Below are positions 51,249 through 59,068 of a stretch of DNA of 64,000 bases, piece by piece (the stretch's first letter is position 1; each line of letters begins with the position of its first letter). Under the pieces are notes generated by a model, which searched no databases, was not told the DNA's origin, and worked only from the letters and a program-made list of their open reading frames with translations. The translations under genes were made by a program, and so were the position numbers. Origin of the DNA: Actinomycetospora chibensis (lineage in GTDB: Bacteria; Actinomycetota; Actinomycetes; Mycobacteriales; Pseudonocardiaceae); the NCBI RefSeq assembly GCF_028737215.1, contig NZ_JAQZAM010000006.1, positions 248,001 to 312,000 on the forward strand, written 5' to 3'.

Positions 51249-52061
51249 TCAGCGCAGGTCGGCCAGCACCGCGTCCGAGAACGGCGGCCAGGCGGACTTG
51301 GCCCAGTCGCCGAAGTCGCGGTCGGTCAGGGCCACGGTGCCGGCGCCCGCGTCCGGGTCCACCCACAGGAACGTGCCGGACTGGCCGAAGTGGCCGAAGG
51401 TGCGCGGGGAGTTCGACGTCCCCGTCCAGTGCGGGGACTTGCCGTCGCGCAGCTCGAACCCCAGGCCCCAGTCGTTGGGTTTCTGATGCCCGAAGCCCGG
51501 GATCGTGCCGTTGAGTCCCGGGAACTGGACCGACGTCGCCTCCGCCAGCGTCGACGGGTGGAGCAGGGTCGGCGCCTGGAGCTCGGCGGCGAGGCGGAGC
51601 ATGTCGTCGAGCGTCGAGGTCGCGCCGTGGCCGGGCGAGCCGTCGAGGGTCGTCGACGACATCCCGAGCGGCTCGAGCACCGCCTCGCGCAGGTAGTCGG
51701 CGAAGCCGATGCCCGTCGCCTCCTCGATCGTCGAGGCGAGGACCTCGAAGCCCGCCGAGGAGTACAGCCGCCGCGCGCCGACCTCGGCGACCGATCGGTG
51801 CTCGCCGAACGCCAACCCCGAGGTGTGGGCGAGCAGGTGGCGCACCGTGGAGCCCTCGGGCCCGGCGGGCTCGTCGAGGGCGATCGCCTCCTCCTCGACC
51901 GCCACCAGCGCCCCGTAGGCCACCAGCGGCTTGGTCACGGACGCGAGCGGGAAGCGCCGGGCGCCGTCACCGCGGGTGCCGCGCACCGTGCCGTCGGCGG
52001 TGACCACCCCGGCGGCGGCGTGCTCGACGGGCCAGTCGTCGATCAGGGCGAGGCTCTGCAC
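51249..52061 (-). CDS. Beta-lactamase-fold serine hydrolase (class C/esterase type)
   Basis: This is a 270-aa protein. The SxxK catalytic motif SVTK lies in 'RRFPLASVTKPLVAYGALVAV', the Tyr motif is in 'RLYSSAGFEVLAS', and 'FGHFGQSGTFLWVDP' stands for the KTG-like third motif. 'HLLAHTSGLAFGE' is typical of the class C/EstB group. No signal peptide is present, so a cytosolic esterase or peptidase role is more likely than antibiotic resistance. The GTG 52061 start is leaderless behind TAGGCT. Confidence 0.87.
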   Translation of the reverse strand: MQSLALIDDWPVEHAAAGVVTADGTVRGTRGDGARRFPLASVTKPLVAYGALVAVEEEAIALDEPAGPEGSTVRHLLAHTSGLAFGEHRSVAEVGARRLYSSAGFEVLASTIEEATGIGFADYLREAVLEPLGMSSTTLDGSPGHGATSTLDDMLRLAAELQAPTLLHPSTLAEATSVQFPGLNGTIPGFGHQKPNDWGLGFELRDGKSPHWTGTSNSPRTFGHFGQSGTFLWVDPDAGAGTVALTDRDFGDWAKSAWPPFSDAVLADLR

Positions 52062-52068
52062 CCGCGCG

Positions 52069-52074
52069 AGCCTA
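52069..52074 (-). promoter_or_regulatory. TAGGCT -10 element, leaderless start of serine hydrolase
   Basis: TAGGCT on the minus strand is followed by seven bases and GTG 52061. It overlaps the stop region of the upstream lipoprotein gene, allowing independent transcription. Confidence 0.5.
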
Positions 52075-52986
52075 GGGTCCGCCGGCGAGCGCGTCCCGGA
52101 CCGCGGCCGCGGCGTCGTCGAGCAGCGACTTGCCGGCGTCGTAGCCGCGCGGCTGGTTGGACATCAGCACGACGACGTAGCGCCCGCCGACGTCGGGCAG
52201 ACCCGTCGAGTGCAGGTCGATGCTCGACTGCAGGCAGCACAGCCAGCCCTGCTTGGCCGCCGCGGCGCCGCGGCGATCCGGGTCCAGCAGGCCGAACGCC
52301 TGGTCGAACCCGTCTGCGGCGGTGTCCTGCGCCCCCTCCAGGCCCGAGAGCACGAGGTCGCGGTCGGCGGGGCTCAGGCGCGTGAGGAGGAAGCCGTACA
52401 CCGTGGCGACGTCGCGCGCCGACGTCTCCACCTCGCCCCACTGCCCCACGCGCTCGGGCGGCCGGGTCTGCGTGAGGCCCAGCTGCGCGGCGAGCCGCGT
52501 GACGCCCTCCTCGCCCCCGAAGCGCGACCACAGGCCGTTCATCGCCTCGTCGTCGCTGAGGCTCAGGGCGCGCCGGATGCGCTCGTCGTCGGCGCCGGTG
52601 GTCGTCACCTGGCCCGCCTCACGCCGCGACAGGATGTCCGCGATCGTGAACAGCTTGGCCACCGACGCCGCGCGCAGCTGGGTGTCGCCCTGCTCGTTCG
52701 TGGCCGTCTGGCCCGTGCTGCGGTCGAGCACGGCCACGCCGAGCGTGACGTCGTCGCGTTCCTGCCCGGCGGACGCGGTGGCCTCAACGGCCTCCTGGGC
52801 TCGCGACGGCGTGGGGGGCGGGGTCGTGGTGGGCGCCACGGTGGGCGGAGGCGTCGTCACCACCGGGGCGGGCTCCGGGGCCGCCGCGGGCCGCGGTCCG
52901 GCGAACGAGCAGCCGGCCACGAGGGCCGTCGCCACGAGCACAGACGAGGCGAGACGACGTCTGCGGCGTGATCGGCCGTCGGGCAC
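52072..52986 (-). CDS. Lipoprotein with class A beta-lactamase/PBP-type serine hydrolase domain
   Basis: This is a 304-aa protein. A basic N-terminus and lipobox 'LVAGCS' are followed by a Pro/Thr-rich linker and a class A-like domain: SVAK (SxxK) in 'LRAASVAKLFTIADIL', 'SLSDDEAMNGLW' at the SDN position, and 'AAKQGWLC' at the KTG position. The second and third motifs deviate from active beta-lactamases, so it may bind peptidoglycan or penicillin without strong hydrolysis. GTG 52986 has GGAGG eight bases upstream. Confidence 0.85.
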   Translation of the reverse strand: MPDGRSRRRRRLASSVLVATALVAGCSFAGPRPAAAPEPAPVVTTPPPTVAPTTTPPPTPSRAQEAVEATASAGQERDDVTLGVAVLDRSTGQTATNEQGDTQLRAASVAKLFTIADILSRREAGQVTTTGADDERIRRALSLSDDEAMNGLWSRFGGEEGVTRLAAQLGLTQTRPPERVGQWGEVETSARDVATVYGFLLTRLSPADRDLVLSGLEGAQDTAADGFDQAFGLLDPDRRGAAAAKQGWLCCLQSSIDLHSTGLPDVGGRYVVVLMSNQPRGYDAGKSLLDDAAAAVRDALAGGP

Positions 52987-53060
52987 ACGATGATCCTCCG
53001 CCCGATCGGGTGAGATCCGCACGTCGACACACGGGCGGAGCCACCGACGTCACATGACCG

Positions 53061-53927
53061 TCACGCCGCCAGGACCACGTCGTCGGCACGCAGGGCGGCG
53101 ACGACGTGCTCGGTCATGGACCGCTGGACCGCCCACTGGCGTCCGGGCCTGGTCATCGCGGTGAGCCGCAGCGTCATGCCCGACGACGACAGCGACTCCA
53201 CCCCGAGCACCTGCGGCCTCTGGAGCACGTCCGGGCCGTGGCCGTGCTCGTCGATCCCGGCGGCGGCCGCCTCCTCGGCGGTCGCCGCGGCGCGGGTGAT
53301 GTCGGTGTCGAGGGCGAGCGGCACGTCGACGACGGCGACCGCGTGGTCCTGGGAGCCGTTGCCGACGCGCTCGATCGTGCCGTTGCGCACGTACCAGACC
53401 ATGCCGGTGACGTCGCGCACCGTCGTCGTGCGCAGGCCGACACGCTCGATGGTGCCGATCGCGTCGCCGAGGTCGACGTGGTCGCCGACGCCGTACTGGT
53501 CCTCGAGCAGCATGAAGATCCCGGACAGGAAGTCCTTGACCAGGTTCTGGGCACCGAAACCGATGGCCAGCCCGAGCACGCCCGCCGAGGCCAGCACCGG
53601 CGCGAGGTTCACGCCGAACTGGCCCAGCACCATCATGAACGCGGTACCGAAGATCAGGATCGTCGCGGCGTTCCGGATCACGGATCCGACGGTGCGGGCG
53701 CGCTGGGCACGGCGGGCGGACCCGAAGGCCTCGATGCGGTCGGCGTCGCTGACGCCGCGACGCCGGCGCACCAGGCTGAGCATCCCGGGTACGCCGGCAC
53801 CGGCGGCCACGTGCCCGATGACGCGGTTGACCACGAAGCGCAGGACCACGGCGACGAGCACGATGATCGCGACGGTGACGCCGACCTGGACGAGACCGTC
53901 GACGGTGAGGGCAGGGGCGAACGGCAC
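53061..53927 (-). CDS. MscS-family mechanosensitive ion channel
   Basis: This is a 288-aa protein. Hydrophobic segments lie near residues 11-33, 85-105 and 110-135; the pore helix region 'PVLASAGVLGLAIGFGAQNLVKDFLSGIFMLLEDQYGVGDHV' is the classic MscS signature, followed by the beta domain 'GTIERVGLRTTTVRD'. It opens under membrane tension to release solutes. GTG 53927 follows a GAGGTGG site. A three-part repeat (53984-54015) lies in its leader. Confidence 0.9.
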   Translation of the reverse strand: MPFAPALTVDGLVQVGVTVAIIVLVAVVLRFVVNRVIGHVAAGAGVPGMLSLVRRRRGVSDADRIEAFGSARRAQRARTVGSVIRNAATILIFGTAFMMVLGQFGVNLAPVLASAGVLGLAIGFGAQNLVKDFLSGIFMLLEDQYGVGDHVDLGDAIGTIERVGLRTTTVRDVTGMVWYVRNGTIERVGNGSQDHAVAVVDVPLALDTDITRAAATAEEAAAAGIDEHGHGPDVLQRPQVLGVESLSSSGMTLRLTAMTRPGRQWAVQRSMTEHVVAALRADDVVLAA

Positions 53928-53983
53928 GGCGACCACCTCGGGGAGCGGGGAGCTGAGCAGCGGGGAACGCTGGTCTGGAGATG

Positions 53984-54015
53984 CCGGCACCGCACCGTGC
54001 CGGACGATCCGGCAC
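53984..54015. repeat. Alternating half-sites CCGGCAC/GTGCCGG upstream of mscS
   Basis: CCGGCAC (53984-53990), GTGCCGG (53997-54003) and CCGGCAC (54009-54015) alternate with 6- and 5-base gaps, so the middle half can pair with either neighbour. It is a candidate operator, or a switch in the mscS leader. Confidence 0.5.
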
Positions 54016-54147
54016 GTCGCAAACCACCTGGGCACACGCGCGTGTCGGCCCGATCGGGGCGTGCGGCACCCTTCGTCACGCGTGGGCCCGCACGAAACGG
54101 GCGCCTCCAACGGGTGTCGGAGTCGGGAGCGGGGTAGAGAACCGGAC

Positions 54148-55503
54148 ATGGCGACCAGCAGCGCGGGCACGGCCCGCCGCGGAGACCGATCACCCCTCCT
54201 GGTCGCCGCGGCCGTGGCGGCCGCCGTCCCCGGACTGGTCCTGCACGTCGCGGGCCTCTCGCTGTCCCCGCCGGTCGACGCCCTGCTCTACGGCCTGGCG
54301 ATCATCGGCGCGGCCTTCCTGCTGTCCTGGGCCGCGGAGGCCGCGCAGGTCGACATCTCCGCGGGCCTCGCGATCGCGCTGCTCGCGCTCGTCGCGGTGC
54401 TGCCCGAGTACGCCGTCGACTTCGTCTTCACCATCCAGGGCGGCGAGGCCTACGCCCAGTACGGGCCGACGTGTCTGCCGCCGGGCTCGACGGAACAGTC
54501 GCCCTGTGGCCTGGCGCTGGCCAACATGACCGGCGCCAACCGGATCCTCGTCGGCGTCGGGTGGGCGCTCGTCGTGCTGCTCGCCGCGTTCCGGCTGCGC
54601 CGCGGCGGCGCCGACGCAGGACAGGGCGGCGGCGCCGGGACGTCGCACGAGCCGGGCCACTCGACGAAGGTGACGCTGGAGCGCACCGACTCCGTGCCGC
54701 TGGTGTTCCTGCTCCTCGCGACGCTCTACTCGCTGACCCTGCCGCTGCGCGAGAGCATCACGCTCGTCGACACCGTCGTCCTCGTCGGCATCTTCGTCCT
54801 CTACAGCATCCGGGTCTCGAAGGCGCCGGCCGAGGACCCCGACCTCATCGGCCCGTCGGCCTGGGTCGGGCGGATGGACGCCCCGAAGCGGCGGACCGGC
54901 TACATCGGGCTCTTCGTCGTCGCCGCCGTGATCATCCTGCTGTGCGCCGAGCCCTTCGCCGAGTCGCTCGTCGAAACCGGCACCGAGCTCGGCATCAGCC
55001 AGTTCTTCCTCGTGCAGTGGCTCGCTCCGCTGGCCTCCGAGGCGCCCGAGCTGCTCGTCGCGGGCCTGTACGCCTGGCGCCTCAAGACCACCGACGCGCT
55101 GGCCACACTGGTGTCGTCGAAGGTCAACCAGTGGTCGCTGCTCGTCGGCACGCTGCCGGTGGTGTTCGCCCTGTCGGCCGGCTCGTTCAACGGCCTTCCC
55201 ATCGACGCCATGCAGCGCGAGGAGCTGTTGATCACGGCGGCGCAGTCGCTCTTCGCCGTGGCGCTGCTGGTGACGCTGTCGATCACCGTGGTCGGCGCGC
55301 TGAGCCTGCTCGGGCTCTTCGCCGCCCAGTTCGTCCTCGCCGCGACCCTGCCCCCGCCGCTGCAGGAGCTCGAGCTGCTGGTGCTCTCCGCGGTCTACGT
55401 GATCGCCGCGCTGGTGCTCTTCTACCGGCACCGTCAGGCCCTCGTGCAGCTGGTCCGCGACGGCCTGCGCACCCCGTACGCCGAGCTGACCGAGGCTCGG
55501 TGA
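54148..55503 (+). CDS. Sodium/calcium exchanger (CaCA superfamily) membrane protein
   Basis: This is a 451-aa protein with about eleven hydrophobic helices. The two alpha-repeat motifs with ion-binding acidic residues are visible: 'ALLALVAVLPEYAVDFVFT' and 'QWLAPLASEAPELLVAG'. A hydrophilic loop (about 155-185) separates the halves. It probably exchanges Ca2+ for Na+ or H+. ATG 54148 is 211 bp from the divergent mscS gene; both relate to ion and osmotic balance. It is coupled to the following hydrolase gene by GTGA. Confidence 0.87.
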   Translation: MATSSAGTARRGDRSPLLVAAAVAAAVPGLVLHVAGLSLSPPVDALLYGLAIIGAAFLLSWAAEAAQVDISAGLAIALLALVAVLPEYAVDFVFTIQGGEAYAQYGPTCLPPGSTEQSPCGLALANMTGANRILVGVGWALVVLLAAFRLRRGGADAGQGGGAGTSHEPGHSTKVTLERTDSVPLVFLLLATLYSLTLPLRESITLVDTVVLVGIFVLYSIRVSKAPAEDPDLIGPSAWVGRMDAPKRRTGYIGLFVVAAVIILLCAEPFAESLVETGTELGISQFFLVQWLAPLASEAPELLVAGLYAWRLKTTDALATLVSSKVNQWSLLVGTLPVVFALSAGSFNGLPIDAMQREELLITAAQSLFAVALLVTLSITVVGALSLLGLFAAQFVLAATLPPPLQELELLVLSAVYVIAALVLFYRHRQALVQLVRDGLRTPYAELTEAR

Positions 55504-56483
55504 CAGGCAGGGTGAGCGACCGCAAGCTGGCCGTGATGCTCGTGCACGGCGTCGAGAGCGCGGGCGAGCAGTACGCCGCACGGGCGACCGAGCTCCTGCG
55601 CTCCGAGTTCACCCGCATCGCGGGCGTGTCCGCCGACGAGGCGCTCGTCATCGAGCCCGCGTTCTGGGCGCCGGTGTTCGAATCGGGGCAGGAGCAGCTC
55701 AGCCACCGCCTCAGCGGTCCCGGGGCGAGGTGGCTGGTGGACGTTCTCGACGCCCTGGCGGCGCGGGCCAGCCAGGGCTCGACCCCCGCGCTGCTGGCGG
55801 CGGCGTCCACGGCGGGCCTGCGCTGGCTGCCCGGGCTCGAGGACGCGCACTTCCCCACCCTGCGCTGGTTGATCGTGCACTACCTGGGCGACGCCGTGGC
55901 CTACCGTTCGGGCACCGACGGCACGGGGCACTACGAGCAGGTCCAGGCCGTCCTGGCCCGGAGCCTGCACGAGCTCGCCCTCAAGGCCGGCGACGACGCC
56001 CCGCTGGCGGTGCTCGGGCACAGCCTCGGCACCGTCGTCTCCAGCGACTTCCTCTACGACCTCCAGGGCGTGGCGCACGGGACCCCGCTCTACCCCGGTG
56101 CCCGGGCGGCCCTCGACGACACCCCGATCGAGCGGGGCGAGACGTTCGGCTGGTTCTACACGCTCGGCAGCCCGCTGGCCCTGTGGGCGCAGCGCCACCC
56201 GGACTTCGGCGTCCCGCTGACGGTGCCGCACCCGGAGTTCGTCGAGCACCACCCGGACCAGCGCGGCGAGTGGGTCAACGTCTACGACCCCGACGACGTC
56301 ATCGCCTCACCGCTACGCCCCTTGAGCGACGCCTGGGCCGGTGCGGTCCGCGAGGACCGCCGGGTCGGCGTCGGCCCCTGGTGGCTCGGCTGGACGCCCC
56401 TGGCCCACCCGTACTACTGGAACGACCGGCGCGTCGTCACGCCGATCGCCTCCCAGCTCGCGCAGGCCTGGCACCGCCTGTGA
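55500..56483 (+). CDS. Alpha/beta-hydrolase-like protein
   Basis: This is a 327-aa protein. 'KLAVMLVHGVESAGEQYAARA' provides the oxyanion strand and 'PLAVLGHSLGTVVSSDFLYDL' the nucleophile elbow, with Ser in GHSLG. Acid and His residues are plausible in 'VNVYDPDDVIASPL' and the C-terminal part. No signal peptide is present. It is probably an esterase or lipase-like enzyme of unknown substrate. GTG 55500 overlaps the exchanger stop; GTG 55512 is an alternative. The stop codon is the first part of a 17-bp repeat. Confidence 0.82.
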   Translation: MTGRVSDRKLAVMLVHGVESAGEQYAARATELLRSEFTRIAGVSADEALVIEPAFWAPVFESGQEQLSHRLSGPGARWLVDVLDALAARASQGSTPALLAAASTAGLRWLPGLEDAHFPTLRWLIVHYLGDAVAYRSGTDGTGHYEQVQAVLARSLHELALKAGDDAPLAVLGHSLGTVVSSDFLYDLQGVAHGTPLYPGARAALDDTPIERGETFGWFYTLGSPLALWAQRHPDFGVPLTVPHPEFVEHHPDQRGEWVNVYDPDDVIASPLRPLSDAWAGAVREDRRVGVGPWWLGWTPLAHPYYWNDRRVVTPIASQLAQAWHRL

Positions 56484-56874
56484 GCTTCGCTCTCGTGGCC
56501 CCGACGCAGCCTCGGTAGGCCCGGGCGGCGGACTGCCCGAAGATCGCGGGTCCCTCGTCGTCCACGGTCGTCCGGGGAGTCCGCACGGGCGTGCGCGACG
56601 TCCGGGTGCTGCGCGTCGTCGTCGGACGGGACGTCGACGGCCGTGAGGACCTCGCCGCGGTCGTCGTCACCGGCGGCGAGGTCACCGCCGGCGGTCCCGC
56701 CGCGGTCGATGACGGCGGGACGGCGACCACGGGGCTGGGTGCGGCCGGTTCCACGGCCACCACCGGCGCCACCGGCGCATCGCTCGTCCGCACGATCTGA
56801 GCCCCGGCACCGAGGCCGACGGCCGATGTCACGAGGGCGAGCGCACCCGCGGCCCACGAACGGATCTCCGACAC
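56437..56874 (-). CDS. Small secreted or anchored Pro/Thr-rich protein (candidate)
   Basis: About 145 aa. A hydrophobic N-terminal segment ('ALALVTSAVGLGAGAQIV') is followed by a Pro/Ala/Thr/Ser-rich stretch and a basic C-terminus. It would be exported or membrane-anchored. No family is recognised. The start region is duplicated (34-bp tandem repeat), and the upstream copy of the start leads into another frame with no sensible product. The last 46 bases are antisense to the hydrolase gene, so the true 3' end, or whether the gene is functional, is uncertain. Confidence 0.42.
   Translation of the reverse strand: MSEIRSWAAGALALVTSAVGLGAGAQIVRTSDAPVAPVVAVEPAAPSPVVAVPPSSTAAGPPAVTSPPVTTTAARSSRPSTSRPTTTRSTRTSRTPVRTPRTTVDDEGPAIFGQSAARAYRGCVGATRAKLTGGARPARAGRRSA
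56481..56497 (+). repeat. 17-bp repeat at hydrolase stop codon
   Basis: TGAGCTTCGCTCTCGTG includes the hydrolase TGA and folds into a small GAGC-TTC-GCTC hairpin. Its exact inverted copy lies at 56983-56999. Confidence 0.7.
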
Positions 56875-56912
56875 GGTGACCCGCGGCCCACGAACGGATC
56901 TCCGACACGGTG
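56845..56912. repeat. Perfect 34-bp tandem duplication
   Basis: Two identical 34-bp units (56845-56878 and 56879-56912) cover the ribosome-site region and first codons of the minus-strand small gene. 34 is not a multiple of three, so the second copy of the start is out of frame. It looks like a recent slippage event. Confidence 0.85.
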
Positions 56913-56949
56913 ACCCTCGCGCCGCACCTCCCGTCGGTGACGGGTGTGC

Positions 56950-56981
56950 GTGGTCGTCCGTGTCCTGGCACGGACGACCAC
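56950..56981 (-). terminator. Terminator of lpqY-sugABC operon
   Basis: A perfect 13-bp stem GTGGTCGTCCGTG/CACGGACGACCAC with a 6-base loop lies just after the sugC stop on the minus strand. No U tract follows. Confidence 0.75.
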
Positions 56982-56982
56982 T

Positions 56983-56999
56983 CACGAGAGCGAAGCTCA
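56983..56999 (-). repeat. 17-bp repeat at sugC stop codon
   Basis: The minus strand reads TGAGCTTCGCTCTCGTG, including the sugC TGA, and is identical to 56481-56497 on the plus strand. The two copies flank a 519-bp interval as inverted repeats. Confidence 0.7.
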
Positions 57000-58229
57000 A
57001 ACCTTCGCCCGCTCCACCTGCTCGATCCGGTCCTCGGCGGCCTCCTCGGTCAGCCTCCGGCCGGCCTCGGCGTCGCGGGTGAGGTTCTCGCCCGTCTTGG
57101 GGTCGAAGACGTGCACCTTGCGGGTGTCGAGCCAGAACTCCGCCTCGCGGCCCTCGCGGATGCGGCTGGTGGAGTCGATCGACACGACGGCCTGGGTGCG
57201 CAGCTGGTCGGAGTCGAGCTCGCGGGAGAGCTCCTTGAGCTGCTCGGTGACGTCCGCGGGCGCCTCGTACGGGATGTAGGCGTACTGCGCGTCGCCGAGC
57301 CACTCGGTGACGTCGACCCGGGCGGTGAACGTCGTCCCGCGTGGCTTCTTGGCCTCGTCGACGAGGCTGGCGTCCTCGAAGTACTCGGGGCGGATGCCGA
57401 CGAGCAGCAGGTCGTGGCCGCTGACCTTCTTCGCCCGCTCCTCGTCCAGCTCGATCGCGCCGAACGGGGTCTGCAGCGCGTTCCCCGACACCGACGCGGG
57501 CAGGAAGTTCATGGGCGGCGAGCCGATGAACCCGGCGACGAAGAGGTTGACGGGCTGTTCGTAGAGCTCGCGCGGCGACGCCACCTGCTGGATGACGCCC
57601 TTGCGCAGCACGCAGACGCGGTCGCCGAGGGTCATGGCCTCGGTCTGGTCGTGGGTGACGTAGACCGTCGTGATGCCGAGCCGGCGCTGCAGGCGCGCGA
57701 TCTCGGTGCGCATCTGCCCGCGGAGCTTCGCGTCGAGGTTCGACAGCGGCTCGTCGAACAGGAACGCGTCGGCGGCGCGAACGATCGCGCGCCCCATGGC
57801 CACGCGCTGGCGCTGACCACCCGAGAGGTTCGCCGGCTTGCGCTCGAGGTGCTCGCGCAGCTCGAGGACGTCGGCGGCCTCGTCGACCCGCCGGCGGACC
57901 TCGTCGTCCGGCACCTTCGCCAGGCGCAGCGGGAACGCGATGTTCTCGTAGACGGTGAGGTGCGGGTAGAGCGCGTAGTTCTGGAACACCATCGACAGGT
58001 TGCGGTCGCGCGGGGCCTTGTCGTTGACGCGGTTCCCGGCGATGACCATGTCGCCCGAGGTGATGTCCTCGAGCCCGACGATCATCCGCAGCAGCGTCGA
58101 CTTCCCGCAGCCCGACGGCCCGACCAGGATCATGAACTCGCCGTCGGCGATGTCGAGGCTCACGTCGTTCACGGCGGGGAAGCCGTCGCCGTACTTCTTG
58201 ACGATGTGGCTCATCTCGATCGAGGCCAT
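56997..58229 (-). CDS. sugC: ABC transporter ATP-binding protein, SugC-like (trehalose import)
   Basis: This is a 410-aa MalK/UgpC/SugC-type ATPase. Walker A GPSGCGKST, Q-loop 'VFQNYALYPHLTV', signature 'LSGGQRQR', Walker B 'AFLFDEPLSNLDAKLR' and switch His 'YVTHDQTEAMTLGDR' are all present. The C-terminal regulatory OB domain includes 'PVNLFVAGFIGSPPMNFLPA', very close to mycobacterial SugC. It energises uptake of trehalose or a related disaccharide. It starts two bases after sugB and ends at a strong hairpin. Confidence 0.92.
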   Translation of the reverse strand: MASIEMSHIVKKYGDGFPAVNDVSLDIADGEFMILVGPSGCGKSTLLRMIVGLEDITSGDMVIAGNRVNDKAPRDRNLSMVFQNYALYPHLTVYENIAFPLRLAKVPDDEVRRRVDEAADVLELREHLERKPANLSGGQRQRVAMGRAIVRAADAFLFDEPLSNLDAKLRGQMRTEIARLQRRLGITTVYVTHDQTEAMTLGDRVCVLRKGVIQQVASPRELYEQPVNLFVAGFIGSPPMNFLPASVSGNALQTPFGAIELDEERAKKVSGHDLLLVGIRPEYFEDASLVDEAKKPRGTTFTARVDVTEWLGDAQYAYIPYEAPADVTEQLKELSRELDSDQLRTQAVVSIDSTSRIREGREAEFWLDTRKVHVFDPKTGENLTRDAEAGRRLTEEAAEDRIEQVERAKV

Positions 58230-58231
58230 GG

Positions 58232-59065
58232 TTATCCCTTCACGGCGCCGTTGGTCAGACCGGCGACGATACGTCGCTGGAAGAGGAGGACGAGGACGAT
58301 CACCGGGATCGTCACGATGAGCGCCGCGGCGGCGATGGGTCCGTTCGGCGACTCGAACTGCGACGCACCGGAGAACAGACCGAGGGCCGCGGGCACCGGT
58401 CTCGCCGCTTCGGTGGAGGTCAGCGAGATGCCGTAGACGAAGTCGTTCCAGGCCAGGAAGAACGCGATGATCGCCGTGGTGAACACGCCGGGCGCGGCGA
58501 GCGGGACGATCACCTTGCGGAAGGCCTGCCACGGGGTCGCCCCGTCGACCTGGGCCGCCTGCTCCATCTCCCACGGGATCTCGCGGAAGAAGGCCGACAG
58601 GGTCCAGATCGAGATCGGCAGCGTCAGCGACAGGTACGGGATGATGAGGCCCGGCCAGGTGTTGTAGAGCCCGATCTGACGCCACAGGTTGAACAGCGGC
58701 GTGACGATCGAGATCACCGGGAAGATGGCGACGGCCAGCGCCGTCGACAGGATGATCTTCTTGCCCGGGAAGTCGAGGCGCGCGATCGCGTAGGCCGCGA
58801 ACATCGACAGCAGGCACGAGATGAACGTGGCGATCAGGCAGATGCCGAACGAGTTCACCAGCGCCGGCAGGAAGAGCCCGGCCGCGTCGCCGACGAGGAT
58901 CTGCTCGTAGTTCGCGCCGGAGAACGCGGTGGGCAGGAACTGTCCGTTGGCGATGTCGTCGGAGGACTTGAACGACAGCGACACGATCCACGCCACCGGG
59001 AAGAGGCAGTAGATGATGATGATCAGGCCGCCGATTCCCCAGCCGACCTTCTCGCGGGTGGACAC
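58232..59065 (-). CDS. sugB: ABC transporter permease, SugB-like (MalG type)
   Basis: This is a 277-aa permease with six membrane segments. The EAA loop reads 'EQAAQVDGATPWQAFRKVIVPLAAPG'. The C-terminus 'FQRRIVAGLTNGAVKG' is the classic MalG-type ending. It pairs with the upstream permease and the SugC-like ATPase. GTG 59065 lies three bases after the sugA stop. Confidence 0.9.
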   Translation of the reverse strand: MSTREKVGWGIGGLIIIIYCLFPVAWIVSLSFKSSDDIANGQFLPTAFSGANYEQILVGDAAGLFLPALVNSFGICLIATFISCLLSMFAAYAIARLDFPGKKIILSTALAVAIFPVISIVTPLFNLWRQIGLYNTWPGLIIPYLSLTLPISIWTLSAFFREIPWEMEQAAQVDGATPWQAFRKVIVPLAAPGVFTTAIIAFFLAWNDFVYGISLTSTEAARPVPAALGLFSGASQFESPNGPIAAAALIVTIPVIVLVLLFQRRIVAGLTNGAVKG

Positions 59066-59068
59066 CGT

